Of a DNA stretch of 64,000 nucleotides, positions 47,108 through 58,679 are shown one piece after another. Within the stretch, counting starts at the first letter, position 1. Every line of letters begins with the position of its first letter. Source of the stretch: Pagrus major. Taxonomy: Eukaryota; Chordata; Actinopteri; Spariformes; Sparidae. The DNA is taken from positions 25,921,749 through 25,985,748 of the forward strand of contig NC_133237.1 in NCBI RefSeq assembly GCF_040436345.1, given 5' to 3'. Both the position numbers and the translations under genes were made by a program. Under the pieces are notes generated by a model that saw only the letters and a list, made by a program, of their open reading frames with translations, did not search any database and had not been told where the DNA came from.

Positions 47108-47463
47108 AAAAAATCTCACATACTACTGAACGGATTTCCACAAAACTTGGAGAGAAGATGGGTCTTGGCCCAGAATAGACCCCTTTAACTTTTGGTTAAA
47201 GGGACAATCCAGAAATTTTTTTCTCACTTTCTTCAACATTGCAAGATATGCCGTTTTTTTTTTTTTTTTTTTTTTTACATTTGTGATCAGGCGTATTAAA
47301 GGTGGCTGATATCTATGAGTGAGTACAACTTGATGCAGATCCTGGATCTGGTGAACTTCAAGGTGGTTTGTTGGTGGTTTGATTGATATAAGGCTTGATT
47401 AAATTAAAGGGGACAGTTGGACGTTGGCGGAGGTATGCACTCCAATGAGTGCCTTTTCTACTG
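47108..47463 (+). repeat. Dispersed repeat family D, most complete copy
   Basis: It shows the family's left part (GATTTCCACAAAACTTGG) and the usual ending GGCGGAGGTATGCACTCC. It is interrupted by a 23-base T run at 47254-47276. Confidence 0.7.
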
Positions 47464-47467
47464 TATA

Positions 47468-47590
47468 TAGCACTTTCCCAAGTCTGGGCCAGATCCAGCC
47501 CACCAGAATAGAAATGAACTGTGGACCAGACTTGGGCCGGATGAACATGTCTGGTGTGGGCCAGATCTGGGCCACGATAATGTAGCTATC
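47468..47590. repeat. GGGCCAGA-rich degenerate repeat
   Basis: The words TGGGCCAGATC, TTGGGCCGGATG and GTGGGCCAGATCTGGGCC recur at short spacing, indicating a degenerate tandem module directly after the family D copy. Confidence 0.6.
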
Positions 47591-47907
47591 TGGGTTTCCA
47601 AACCAAGGTTTCAAAATGCTTTACCTCAACAACAATATAGAATAAAAATAAAATAAAAATCACTGAGCATAGACTGTATACAATACAGAACATAATCGTA
47701 AGTACACACAACTGGTAAATGAGACGCCATTGAGGCAATAAGGCTTTAAAATAATATCAGCTATATTAACATTCACAATATAGATCTAGATATTTTGAAA
47801 TCTCCCCAAAAGTACTTCATAAATGCTGGGACTGGGCAACGAAATGAAATATTACAATATGTTTTTTTACAAAATATGAACACAGTCAGATTTCTGATAA
47901 TAATTAT

Positions 47908-47929
47908 CAGTTCAGTTCAGTTCAGTTCA
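47908..47929. repeat. (AGTTC)n short tandem repeat
   Basis: Four units of AGTTC. Confidence 0.85.
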
Positions 47930-49194
47930 TGGATTTATATGGACTTTACTGTAACCATCATGTCATATCTAAAACCATGTATAGCCTCATACGACGATAA
48001 TGATATGTTATCAATATATTACCAAGCTCAAGCTATGATAAAGACAACTGATAAGTATTGCTAAAACAAGTTTGCCGTGCATGAGACATATTGTCCAGAA
48101 GACAAAGAGTTAGAAAATGGCAACAACAGCTGTTAAAAAACACCAATATTCACAATTTATATGAAGAAAGTAATTGCAGATATGGACTGTTTAATTCTGA
48201 AGTTGACCTTAGTTGACATTTCAGTTATTTGATGACATATTGTCGACTCTTTAAAGATCAGTTAGATTGCTATGATTCAGCCTCACAGCCTCTTTAGTTT
48301 TACATAAAGTGTCTCTGAACAAACATTCAGAAGAAAGCTGCTCAATTTCTGACGCAGACAATTCAAGTAGGTGTTTCAGTGCTGTATGGATGTAAGGATT
48401 TAATTTAATCTTCATACAACAGACCTAAATGTCACCAGAGTTGTTAGAAAATGATGCCAAATCTGCTAAAATCACAACATTTTCAAATGCAGTTCTGAGT
48501 GTAACAGTGAGGATTTAGGTTTAGATAACATCCGCTGAGTCACGAACAAACAAACAAACTGTTTAACGAATAAAATAAATAAGACGAAATGTTAACTCCT
48601 GAATCAGAATTGCAGATGAAAGAGGAGTGAGATCTAAAAGTCAAAAACACACGAACACAACCGTCCTTTATAGGTGAAAACACACTCTCTTTACTTCATC
48701 TGTATTCTGCTCGCCTTGGCGTTTGAATGGCAAGCTGCTTCTTTCCCTGCTGTGACTGGAAGTAGACCATCAAGTTCACGCCGGCGTGCCGAGATCGATG
48801 TGTTTTGAATTGTGAGCAAACAAACTTTTTAATGCATGAATGGCTTATTATCAGGTTACATGCAAATAGGGCCAAGCGTGAAACTGCAAACCTGCAGGAA
48901 AACTCCACTGGAAGTGCACAGCGTTTCTCACATATAGCTCTCACTAAGTGACTGATACAAATGCGTCTCTTTGATTCTGCGACACGTTTAACAGTCGGTC
49001 CAACACAGTTAATCGACGTCATACTGCAGAAGCCCAGTGTGATGTTTTATCACATTTGATCGGAAGCAATAAAAGAATAAATGTTGGCAACGTACGTTCC
49101 TGTAAACTCTGGATGTTCAACCCTTGTGCAGTTTTCAAGGTTATGTTGTTTATAAACCATAGTGATGTTTGTATAATGCATGAAATATCAGTCG

Positions 49195-49530
49195 TTGGGA
49201 TGCTGAGGGGACAGGAGAGAAAGCTGCCAAGCCAGCGACCACAGGTTTGAGGCAGCGTTTCAACATTTGTAAGAGTGACACCACTGGATATTTATAGTAA
49301 GACGACAGGTTTTTTGCAGCCGTCTTTAGGGCAACAAAACCAGATATTTTTAACGAGACATCAGGACTTTTTTCCGCGATCTTTGAGTCAACAATAACAA
49401 GTATTTTAAGCCAAAACATGCTCTTTCCGAACCTTAACCATGTGTTTTTTTTGCCTAAACCTAACCAGACCATAAGCATAAGTCTTGTCACAACATAAAC
49501 CGAACCTAAAGAAATGTAAAGTTGCAACAT
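49195..49530 (-). repeat. Dispersed repeat family B, inverted copy
   Basis: It contains GCCTAAACCTAACCAGACCA, identical to the copy near 14721, and CAGCGTTTCAACATT, the complement of the left end near 12860. Confidence 0.7.
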
Positions 49531-50319
49531 AGAGAACATAATCCTTTGTTTGCAGGAACATGCATGACAAGGTACAAGGTAAATGTATTGTCTTTGAGTC
49601 CTGCTACATCTGTTTTAGACAGTGGAGAGTTGAGGATTAGTTCAGAAGTTTTTCCAGCCCGGGGAATGAAGCATCTCCATAGTCTCCAACATTTATTCTG
49701 GCGACTGGGTTGGTATGACACTTACAAATTTGATCGTCTCTGTGGTTTTCAGGAACAATAAAAAGCTAATATTTTATTCTGGTGACCTGGATGCTCAAGT
49801 AGTGCTGTAATGTTTAACCGATTAGTCGATTTCTGTCAGTTTTCGAGCAAAAAATGTCAAAAGATTTGCTGGTTCCAGCTTCTTTAAACGCGAGGATTTG
49901 CTGCTTTGCTCTGTCATTTATGACAGTTAATGAAGAGGTTTTGGAGTGAATCTGAAGATTTCACTTTGGGCTGTAAGATGAGGACTCCCTAACACCTGTC
50001 AGACAGACATGCTGAAACTGAGAAAGGCTGAAGTGAGTGTGTGTGTGTGTCAATCTGTGTTAGTTATACTGATCCAGTACAGCGCACTCCCACATGGGTC
50101 AACATGTGATGACAGCACAGGGCTCAGGGCGGCACCGAGGCCCAGGCCTGAATCCTGTGAAAGTATTTAAACACTCAATCCAGAGAATGTGTCTTTAAAC
50201 GAGTCGTCAGGACTTCTGTAAGGTTGTAATGTCACAACACATTGCCTGCTCGGGCCTGTGAGAGCTGACCAATCACAGCAGACTGGCCTTTTTCAGGAGA
50301 GGGTGAACAGAGGTGCCAC

Positions 50320-50467
50320 AGGAGCTCAGCTGGTCGTGCATGTACAGAGGTTGTGTCCTCGCAGCAGCGTCCTGGATTCAATTCCAGCCTCTGTCTCTTT
50401 CCCTGTTTCCTGTCACTCTTCACCTGCCCTGTCGTTCAAATACAGCCATTAAAAGTCCCAAAATAAA
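50320..50467 (+). mobile_element. tRNA-derived SINE
   Basis: Box A-like GAGCTCAGCTGG at 50322 and box B-like GGATTCAATTCC at 50374 are spaced as in a pol III promoter. A CT-rich body (CTCTTTCCCTGTTTCCTGTC) follows, and the right end is near AAATAAAG. This matches the layout of a common fish tRNA SINE. Confidence 0.6.
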
Positions 50468-50749
50468 GCATGCAAACATAAATGAAACAACAATTTGCAC
50501 CTGAAGATGAGCCCAACATGGGACCTTTAAGTGAACATTTATTTAGTCCGTTTCATTCACATCCACAGTTATATTGTTGCGAGCCATACAGTTTGTACCA
50601 TTTAATGATCTGATATCCATGTCGGCACTTAATCAACCTGCATTTATACTCCAGACTGACCTTGAGTGTCTGTGTGTATCCTTGGACAAAGTCTATATGT
50701 GAACGCCGCTCCTGTTATGCGTGTTGACGTTGATTTGATAACAATGAGA

Positions 50750-51060
50750 TTAACATTTAGAGTGGGTGGCAGTCAGTTCCGCCTGGACGGGCGCAGCGTA
50801 CGTTACGTACTGTATTAAAATTGAACAGCAGGAATATGACAGCAGATATTCCAGTAATACTGTAGCTCTTCCTTCGCTGGACCACCGGCACGTAATCTGT
50901 TTCTCTTCAGTCTGCCGACGTCACTGAATCTCACAGCTGATGACCTGCAGTGCATCAGCTTTCCTCTTCACTAATTCCTCATGAGCACTCTGTAGGGTAA
51001 ACACGGCTGCTCTTACTTTGTTATAGCGGCTGTTGTTTTCAGCTGTTATTCATTGGTGCA
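50750..51060. other. Repeat-poor block, candidate regulatory element
   Basis: Complex sequence with CpGs, no coding frame. No repeat motif seen. The next stretch (51060-52220) is AT-rich and unassigned. Confidence 0.27.
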
Positions 51061-52224
51061 TTATGTCGATGAATGTGAAATGTAGTTAATGATCAGCTCA
51101 AGGCTTCACCATAAAAGATGTCATAAATACTGGACTTCCAGAAAGGAGTTGGTTTGTACTTTTACCGTAAAGCTGTATCTTTGCACAAGATACCAAAGTA
51201 ATAACAAGATGCAGACGTCTTTAAATAAAGAAGTAGATACCTTGCAGAGTTTTCACCGAGGAGGCAAACAGGTTTCTTTCTGTTGCGTATATAATGTGCT
51301 CTATTATAGAAAATGCATGGCTCGGATAATGTTATACGCTGTATACATATTGTCTTTCGCGCTGTAAACATGTAGAAACCCACCAGCACAGAAGAAAGTA
51401 GATGTAAACAATGTTGATTTCAGCACAGAGAAATGTTTGACAAATGTTTTATGAGGCAGGAAATGCATTAAATATGTTTGTTTGGCATTGAGCATACACA
51501 CAATGCGTTCGGACGAGGAAACCTTGACTGCGGACAACAAGTTTGTTTACAATGAATACTTTCACGAGGCTACGGATACTTAATATTTTGTTCTTTTTGT
51601 CAGCGAATAAAAAGACCAAAAGCAGCATGAATGTATCTGCTAAGTACCTTGTGTGTATCAAGGCCTGACAGATCTTGTGCCGCTTTGTCCAGAAAAACTT
51701 GAGCTTGAACTTAAAAACACATGAATGAGCGACGCCGCTGCACCTGTGACATGTTCCTTCATCACCACGAACACACACACGGTAGTTTATTTGTACTCGA
51801 TCACACACACACAGTCCTGCTGTGTATCTTCTTTTTTAATACAAGAATCCAAAGCCATACAGGCTGCAGTGATCATTATGCCACATAAAAAGAAACAAAG
51901 CAAACAACATACTGAATATTCTGCTGTTTTTGGTGTATCACCAGTACCAGTAGCGAGGCTTAAGATGTACGAGCATCGACTATAAAACATGGATGCATCT
52001 CTATTATGTCACCCATAGGTTTTCCTTAAGAGCCAGATGTGAAGCTCAGCGTGACGGCTTCAGGCGTCGGCATGTTGTTGGCAGTGCCTGGCTGCACTCA
52101 ACCCTCAGCTAATTCAAAAATGGGCAAAGAGGTGGAGCGTGGGTGGAGCTGAGGAGAGGCCAAGTGAAGCCTGTTTACTGACAGCTCGCAGCTAGGAGTC
52201 GCTCAAAGTGCCCACACCCTTAAT

Positions 52225-52420
52225 TATGGGTTAGTGAATGATGTAATAAAACAAACTCAGACTTATTTATTTTTTCCATAATTGAATAAACAAGCTGTTC
52301 TCAGAGGACAATAAGGTCCCAGAACTCTGTGGCAGGGTCCGCCACATAGAAACAAAGTAAAACAGTATGAAATTGTGTTGTCCTTTAAGGTTGTTTAAAC
52401 TACAAAGTGCACCTTTAAGT
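52225..52420 (-). mobile_element. Short inverted-repeat element (family E), copy 2
   Basis: It contains GTGGCAGGGTCCGCCACAT and ends GTGCACCTTTAAGT, the complement of the start of copy 1. Confidence 0.65.
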
Positions 52421-52552
52421 ATATTTAATATCAGATACTTGAAGACCTTGAATGCTGTTCGTGTGGCTGACTTTCACTTGAATAAGTAATATTTAAACAC
52501 AATATCTTTTCTTTGACTCAAGCGTGACTTTTGCGTACTTTTTACAACACTG
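52421..52552. repeat. Family C MITE end fragment
   Basis: It terminates GTACTTTTTACAACACTG, the exact complement of the left end of the intact MITE at 8367, and abuts family E copy 2. Confidence 0.55.
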
Positions 52553-52647
52553 ACACCGAGTTATATAAAAATTCACCCCTGTACAGTCGTCATAAATGGG
52601 GAAGCTGACCCAAAACTTTTTTTTGTAGCAGGCTGTAAACATGTTTA

Positions 52648-52760
52648 TCAGAATCAGAATCAGAATTCCTTTATTTGTCCCGCAAATGGGGAAATTTCTT
52701 TGTCACAGCAGCCAAAGGACAGTAATTACAATAAACAATAATAAAAAGTGAAAAAATAAA
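52648..52760 (+). repeat. Dispersed ATCAGAATCAGAAT repeat
   Basis: It starts with the word ATCAGAATCAGAATCAGAAT, then CCTTTATTTGTCCC, a pattern known from many fish genomes. Only one clear copy is in this window. Confidence 0.5.
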
Positions 52761-53479
52761 CAATATAATAAGAAGATAAGAAATAGAATTGACTCGTATA
52801 TACATAATATTTACAATATGAACAGTGTAATTAGAAACAGTGTGGTATTTTTATTTACAAATAATAAATATGGATATTAAAAATTGTCATATCTAAAGTA
52901 ATATGTTGGGAGTTTTTCAGCCCCTCATGTACATGTTAACCTGAGGGTGGCAGTAGAGAAATGAGAAGTTCAAAAGGTTCATCCTGGACAGCATAAATGT
53001 TCCTTGTCAGTTTTCTGGAAATCTTTACTTTATATTTAGATATTTTCTTGTGAAAGTTTGTGTGGAAATCTCTAAACATAGACAGATAAATGAAAATACA
53101 CAAATAAATCATATGGAACTGGACTGCAATTGAGGCTCTAACAGATAACTGAAGCCTGCAAGGAATATTTTTCGCATTATTAGTTGACAACGTTGATGAG
53201 AAAGCGTATGAACAATAAGCAGTAAATGACCATCATCATTACCCTGAGGTATCTGTAGCGGTAGCATGTGAACCATATGTGTGCACTGTGTATGTTTGTG
53301 AGACGCAGAGAGGGAGAAGGAAGGTGAGAGAATGAGTAAGAGCTGGGAGCAGAGTGGAGGAGGCTCAGGCTTGTGGAGGCAGCTAGGCTTGATTTGCGGC
53401 TTCATTCCAGCGCGTGGGCCCTTTCAGGCTCTGTTGCCTGTAACAGGTTGACGTGATAAACTCTGCAGCCGAGCCAGTC

Positions 53480-53715
53480 AGATGTGGCGCGGCGGAGGCG
53501 CCCTCCTCCTCGCTCCTCTCCCCCTTGGCCTGGTGTCTCATTGTGGCGCTGTGGGGCTCCAGTGTGCTGGCATTACACTTTCACACGGCAGTAATTGATT
53601 TCTTTAATTTGCTTCAAGAGAAACTGTTGTCAGCCAACCAGGCAGCCATTTTTCAGGCCACTTTAATTAAATGCCAGGTCTTTAGGTGTGATATGAAATT
53701 CGTTTGGCTCCTCTG
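53480..53715. other. Repeat-poor block, candidate regulatory element
   Basis: It contains homeodomain-type TAATTG at 53592 and TTAATTAA at 53663 within complex sequence. It has a long open frame, but the protein resembles nothing known. It is a strong-looking conserved-element candidate. Confidence 0.35.
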
Positions 53716-54089
53716 ATCTTCTACTCCTCAGACAATTCATTAACATTTTCGTTTTCTGCCTTTATGTTTTACACAAAGCTTCAAAAAGGAGCTCATCAGT
53801 GACATTTCGGTTCCTGCACTATACATTCAATCATTTATTTAAGTGCATTTAAACTAGAGATTAAGTGCAGTGTGGCTGTTTCACTTGAGATAATACAGAG
53901 TCTGTCGAGCCTCAGTCGGCTGAGGAACTCAAGAGAATAAAAAGCAGGCTTCCAGTTGTTTGTCTTTTATTGGAGGCTCTGTTAAATGTTGTAATCGTTT
54001 CAGGATACTAAAGTGAACCTGAAGACAAGGAAATAATAGAATTAACTGCAGTCAGCGTCAAACAAAGATTCAAGTCTGTATTCTTGACT

Positions 54090-55330
54090 TTATTAAACGC
54101 ACAATATGTGATTTCCTCGCTAGGGACAAGAGAACTGGGCTGAGCAGAGGGGTATAGCAGCTGGTCAGATGATCAGAGCCGGCCAGCTCTGGAGGAGAGA
54201 GTTGGATGAGAAGCCAGAAATTCTGATCCGGAGCCATTCACAGCCATTCAAGGAGAGCTCAGAGATTACGTTTAAAGTCAAGCTGAAAGGAAAAATGCCT
54301 TTTTAACCGTTTTAGATCACATCCACGGTCACATTATGCAACTATTTAACAACTTATGCCATCTGGTGGTAAACACAACATTAGACAGCCACCACTGGCG
54401 GACTTCCTTCCTCAGACTCTCCCGTAAAATTATAACGACAGTAACGTAAACTTGTGGATTTGTATTCAAACATTGTTGGAAACATTTGGAATAATGTGAA
54501 TACGCAACTCAACACAATATACAACAAAGGTCCAGTCGTTTTAGACAGGAAACACGTTAATATGTGGAAGCAAATAACAGTCCGCCTTCCGTTTCATGTA
54601 GACTTCAAACTTTTGGGATTAAAAAGTGGATTTATCTTCACTCCTATTTATCAACCTGACTGCAGCAGCGATCTGCTTGCAAGATTGCTATCTTACGGCT
54701 AATATACAGTACAGTAATCTGGCTATTTGGAGCAAATAAACATGAATGATCCCACGTTCAAACTCACTTAACTGGTGGTGAACACTATCCAACAACCTCC
54801 ACTGCTGATGAAAAGCTATCGGACGTGACTCGGGCACAAACCTTCATGGACGAGGTGATGCTTTAGTTTGATTCACGTTTTGTCAAGTCTCATTTGCAGA
54901 CTTCCCTCCTCATTCCATCCTGGAAGTTATAGCAGCAGGAGACTGAGAGAAACTCACATCATTTTTCAACATTTCTGACATATCATAACTATAACTCTCG
55001 CTCCGGTGGGCAGCAGCTACATCATTCTACACATGTGGTGAACAGGTTTCAACCTGATGGCCTTCACAACAGTCAGAAGTGTCATTAACTCTATAATCAG
55101 ATGGGAATTATAGGTTGAATAGTATCAAAGGACTTCTACATCTCACGTGTAATACCTGATGAAACAACGCAGGGCAGGTGTATCTCCAGTCTAAAGCAGC
55201 AGCACCATTTATTTCAGCCATAATAGCAGGGCAGCAGGCACACCTCCCTAATAATATCCTGATGCCTCCCCACTCGCTCTGACTCAGAGATCTTCTGAAA
55301 GGCCCCTCTCCACTCATCCTCTCAGAGTGG
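54090..55330. other. Non-coding DNA, probably old repeats
   Basis: No exon. Sequence style (for example CCATCTGGTGGTAAACA near 54360) suggests decayed interspersed repeats; no second copy in the window. Confidence 0.35.
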
Positions 55331-55721
55331 CCTTCCTCTCATGGAGATGAACAGCAGCTGCCTCTTCCTGCCTCCCACCATACGTCAACACATCAGCTCC
55401 ACTCTGCCTGCCTGCCTGCCTTCAAACGCCAAAAAAATATGAGGCTCGCTAAACCCGAAAGAATAGCCTGCTGCAGTTTCACATTACAGTGGTTGATATG
55501 TATTGACAGATATATTTTTTCTTTGCTGGCGGATACCTCAGTTGCAGCTAGACTGAGCTCGCAGAGTGTATAGTTGAGTGGAAAATTTTGGGGAATGTAT
55601 AAAAATTATTCGAGAGCATGGAGGCAGAAAAAGAGGAAGATTGATTTTATTTTTTATTTTTTGCAGAAGTGAGGGTAGTTTAAATTAACCCACAGCTGCA
55701 GCATGACATTTGGTTGGCCCA

Positions 55722-56045
55722 TTACTTTTGTCTGGACTGAAATATCTCAACAACTTTTAGAGGAATTGCCACTAAATCTTGCATTGACATTCATGGTCCC
55801 CAGAGATAAAGCCTACTGACTTGTTGACATTTCTTCTAGCGCCATCATGAGGTTGACATTTTTGTTTTTTTAGTGAAATGTCCCCACATCTACGAGATGG
55901 ATTGGTTGTTTCTTTGACTAGACATTTGTTCCTAGATGATGAATCTTAATGACCTCGGAGACCTCCTGACCTTTTCTTTAGCTCCACCGTGAGGCTCATA
56001 TTTGCGGTGTCGAGTGAAACATCTGGAGTTGGAAAACTATTCAGC
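55722..56045. repeat. Two-unit dispersed repeat (AGTGAAATGTC family)
   Basis: Two diverged units share GAAATATCTCAACAAC / AGTGAAATGTCCCCAC, then the GCGCCATCATGAGGTTGACAT / CTCCACCGTGAGGCTCATAT positions, at about 130-base spacing. The style is familiar from other fish genomes. Confidence 0.5.
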
Positions 56046-57439
56046 CAAAACTTTGGTGTACGACCAAATACCAAGTGAAAACCCAGCGTGATGTCACGCA
56101 TTGTGGACTGCCATTTCAAAGCCTCGAGTTTAGTATTACGTCCGTCGCCATCTTGGTTTTTTGGAGCCAGGATGAGAAGGGTGGAGCTGACAGAATATCT
56201 TGATTGGATTTAACTGTAAACCTAAGACACACATTAACAAAATAAACATCATGCTGTGTTGAAGAAAACTTGAAACTAGAGGTTGAGACCATTAACTTGT
56301 TAGGAAACTGATTACTGAGGTCATAAATCATGTGAGAAGTAGGGTAATTTTCTCATAAGCTTACATACAATCAGACTTCTTTTTGAAACCAGTGGAAACC
56401 AGTCCCTCAATATTTTATACCGTCAATGCAAAGTACCTGCAAAATAAATGAAATTCCCGTCACCCTCTGTTGTACTTTGTAATTAGTGACATTAGCGATG
56501 ATACACCAGCATGTAAACACTGTCATTGCGAGCATGTTTATAATAATACACTGATGTTAGCCGAGCTGCTAGCGTGGCTGTAGACTCATCTTGTTTTCTT
56601 TTGACTCTGCTTTTCCTGATTGTTTCTCTAAACTTAGGTTCATGTTTCATCTAGAGATGGGACAGTTAAAGGTTTTATCGCAGATTGAGATAAAAAATAA
56701 AACACAATAAACAATAAATTGATTGTTGTGAATTTTCATTATCGGGATAATATCCTCACATGAATTACTGTACGAAGATATCGCACAGTAAAAGAGTTGA
56801 GTGCTCTTGTTGTCGGACAAAGAGAGGATCTCCACAGACTGAGCCTGAACCTGATGTACAATAGATGTGTCTTCATCACAGTCCGCTGGCAGCGTTTCAG
56901 ACCTGGTGCCTCTTCAAGCAGCCTGTTCCTCACAGCAGCTGCGTTTCAATCATTGTTTACAGTCGTTTGGCCGACATATTTTGTATTTCAGAAGCATATT
57001 GAACTCGTGTTGGCAGCTCATTTATGATTTATGTGGCCAGACTTTTAATTACTGCATGCAGCACACAGTTTAATCGTTATTTTCTCTGTTTCCTGGATAT
57101 TAGCAGGGAAAAAAATGCAGAATTCCCTCACAGACTTCGGAGAAGTCACGTAAAAACAAAAACGAAAAACTAGTGCAGTATGGACAGAGTCAGTGACTGC
57201 GAAACACATCATTAAATATTAATTCAAATAAAAAATCTGTATTTATACACACTGACACGTGATTTTCTCACCACAGAGCTGCGAGCCGCTCCAGAAAAAA
57301 ATCAGAGGCGTTGAAAACTAAATTACCTCGACTTTAAAGAAGTTGTCCACACGAAACGTGTTGGATTTCTGAGGAAAAACTGAAGAATCGGGTTGCGTGC
57401 AATGTCAAGACTTCATCCCAAATGCATTAAAAAAAGAAA

Positions 57440-57790
57440 GGTTTTCATCTGGAAATAGAGCGGGAGGCATTGTAAATGGGACATTAAAAAGGAATCCCAC
57501 ATCAATTTCCCATACCAAATGCTGCATAACAGGAGTCATTTTGACAAAGTAGCCGTGTGATTATTTTTTATTTCCATTTGAAAGCAATTAGCTGAAAGGT
57601 CCTTCCCTTGAGTTCTGTGGCAGAATGTGTGGAATGACTCAGGATAATTGCTGTGAAATGAACAGAGTGCCAAGTTGAGAGAAGCACGAAAACCGCAAGG
57701 GTTCCCTCTCCATGGAAACGCCCTCTGCCTTTGTCAGTGCACCAGGAAATTAGGCAGCAAGTGATAACGGGGCTTGAATGAGTAACAAAT
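57440..57790. other. Repeat-poor block, candidate regulatory element
   Basis: AT-rich homeobox-like words (AAGCAATTAGCTGAAAGG, GATTATTTTTTATTTCC) in complex, non-coding sequence. It is followed by a GGT array at 57815-57840. Confidence 0.35.
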
Positions 57791-57814
57791 GCGGGAGGGG
57801 GGGTGGAGGGAGGG

Positions 57815-57840
57815 TGGCGGTGGTGGTGGTGGTGGTGGGG
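57815..57840. repeat. (GGT)n short tandem repeat
   Basis: About eight GGT units with one GGC. Confidence 0.85.
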
Positions 57841-58169
57841 GGAGAGCGAGTGATATTTACTCCATTTCAAGCCATTACAGAAATTGAGTGTTTCCCCACG
57901 TCTCACGCTGTGCCTACTGAGTGCTGGATACAGGAAGGAGGAGGGTCATTAAACATGGCAGCCGCCAGCGACGTGCTGGAGAAAGCCCGGGTTGAACACA
58001 ACACAAGAGTTCGCACCACCGATGGGCAGGACAGATATAATGAAGCCCGGCGCTGTCAGTGGATGGCACCAAACTGATGAGACTGATGCCTGAGAGGAGG
58101 ACAAGACGTTAGACGAAAGACGAGGCTGAGACGGCGTTCGCAGCTCATCTCGTGTCTTCGCCACAAGCT

Positions 58170-58380
58170 GCCTCCACAGCTTCTGCCCCTAATTGCTGCC
58201 TTGCTTGGAGGCTGCTCTCCCTCGGTATGCCTTTCATGCCTCCCTTAATTACGTCAGCCAGAAAGGAACGTGATTGTTATTGTCATTACTCTCGTTAGTA
58301 ATTAAGCAGCTATTGACTGCTTCCCTACATTCAGTCTGTTTGATTAGGCCTGAGGTCTGGAGATATGGATTAGGCTCTCA
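58170..58380. other. Repeat-poor block, candidate regulatory element
   Basis: It contains TTAATTACGTCA near 58245, combining a homeodomain core and a CRE (TTACGTCA, the same word as in the noggin promoter), and TTAGTAATTAAGCAGC near 58295. Confidence 0.35.
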
Positions 58381-58679
58381 CAAACGTTGCAGCCTTACAA
58401 CGCTGCCGTCTTCGGTCGGCCGTGAGCCTGCGCGGCGATACAGGCTGAGGAAGAGGAGGGTGGAGACGAGGAAGAACTTGACTGCTTCCCTTTTTGAAGC
58501 AGACAACCTGCAGCCTGTGCTCATCATGGACGAGTTGGAGCATATTTACCTCTCATGCTACATCGTTGTCGGTGACGCTGATGTGTTGCGCGCCGTCTCT
58601 GAGCTGGAGGACACAGAAATCAACCAACCGACCAACGCTGGCATGTCAGGAACCTGCTGAGTGAATCCTCAGGCAGCGG

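Noticed and set aside
58274-58660. 128-codon plus-strand frame
   Set aside because: No known family; it overlaps a likely regulatory block and has no supporting signals.
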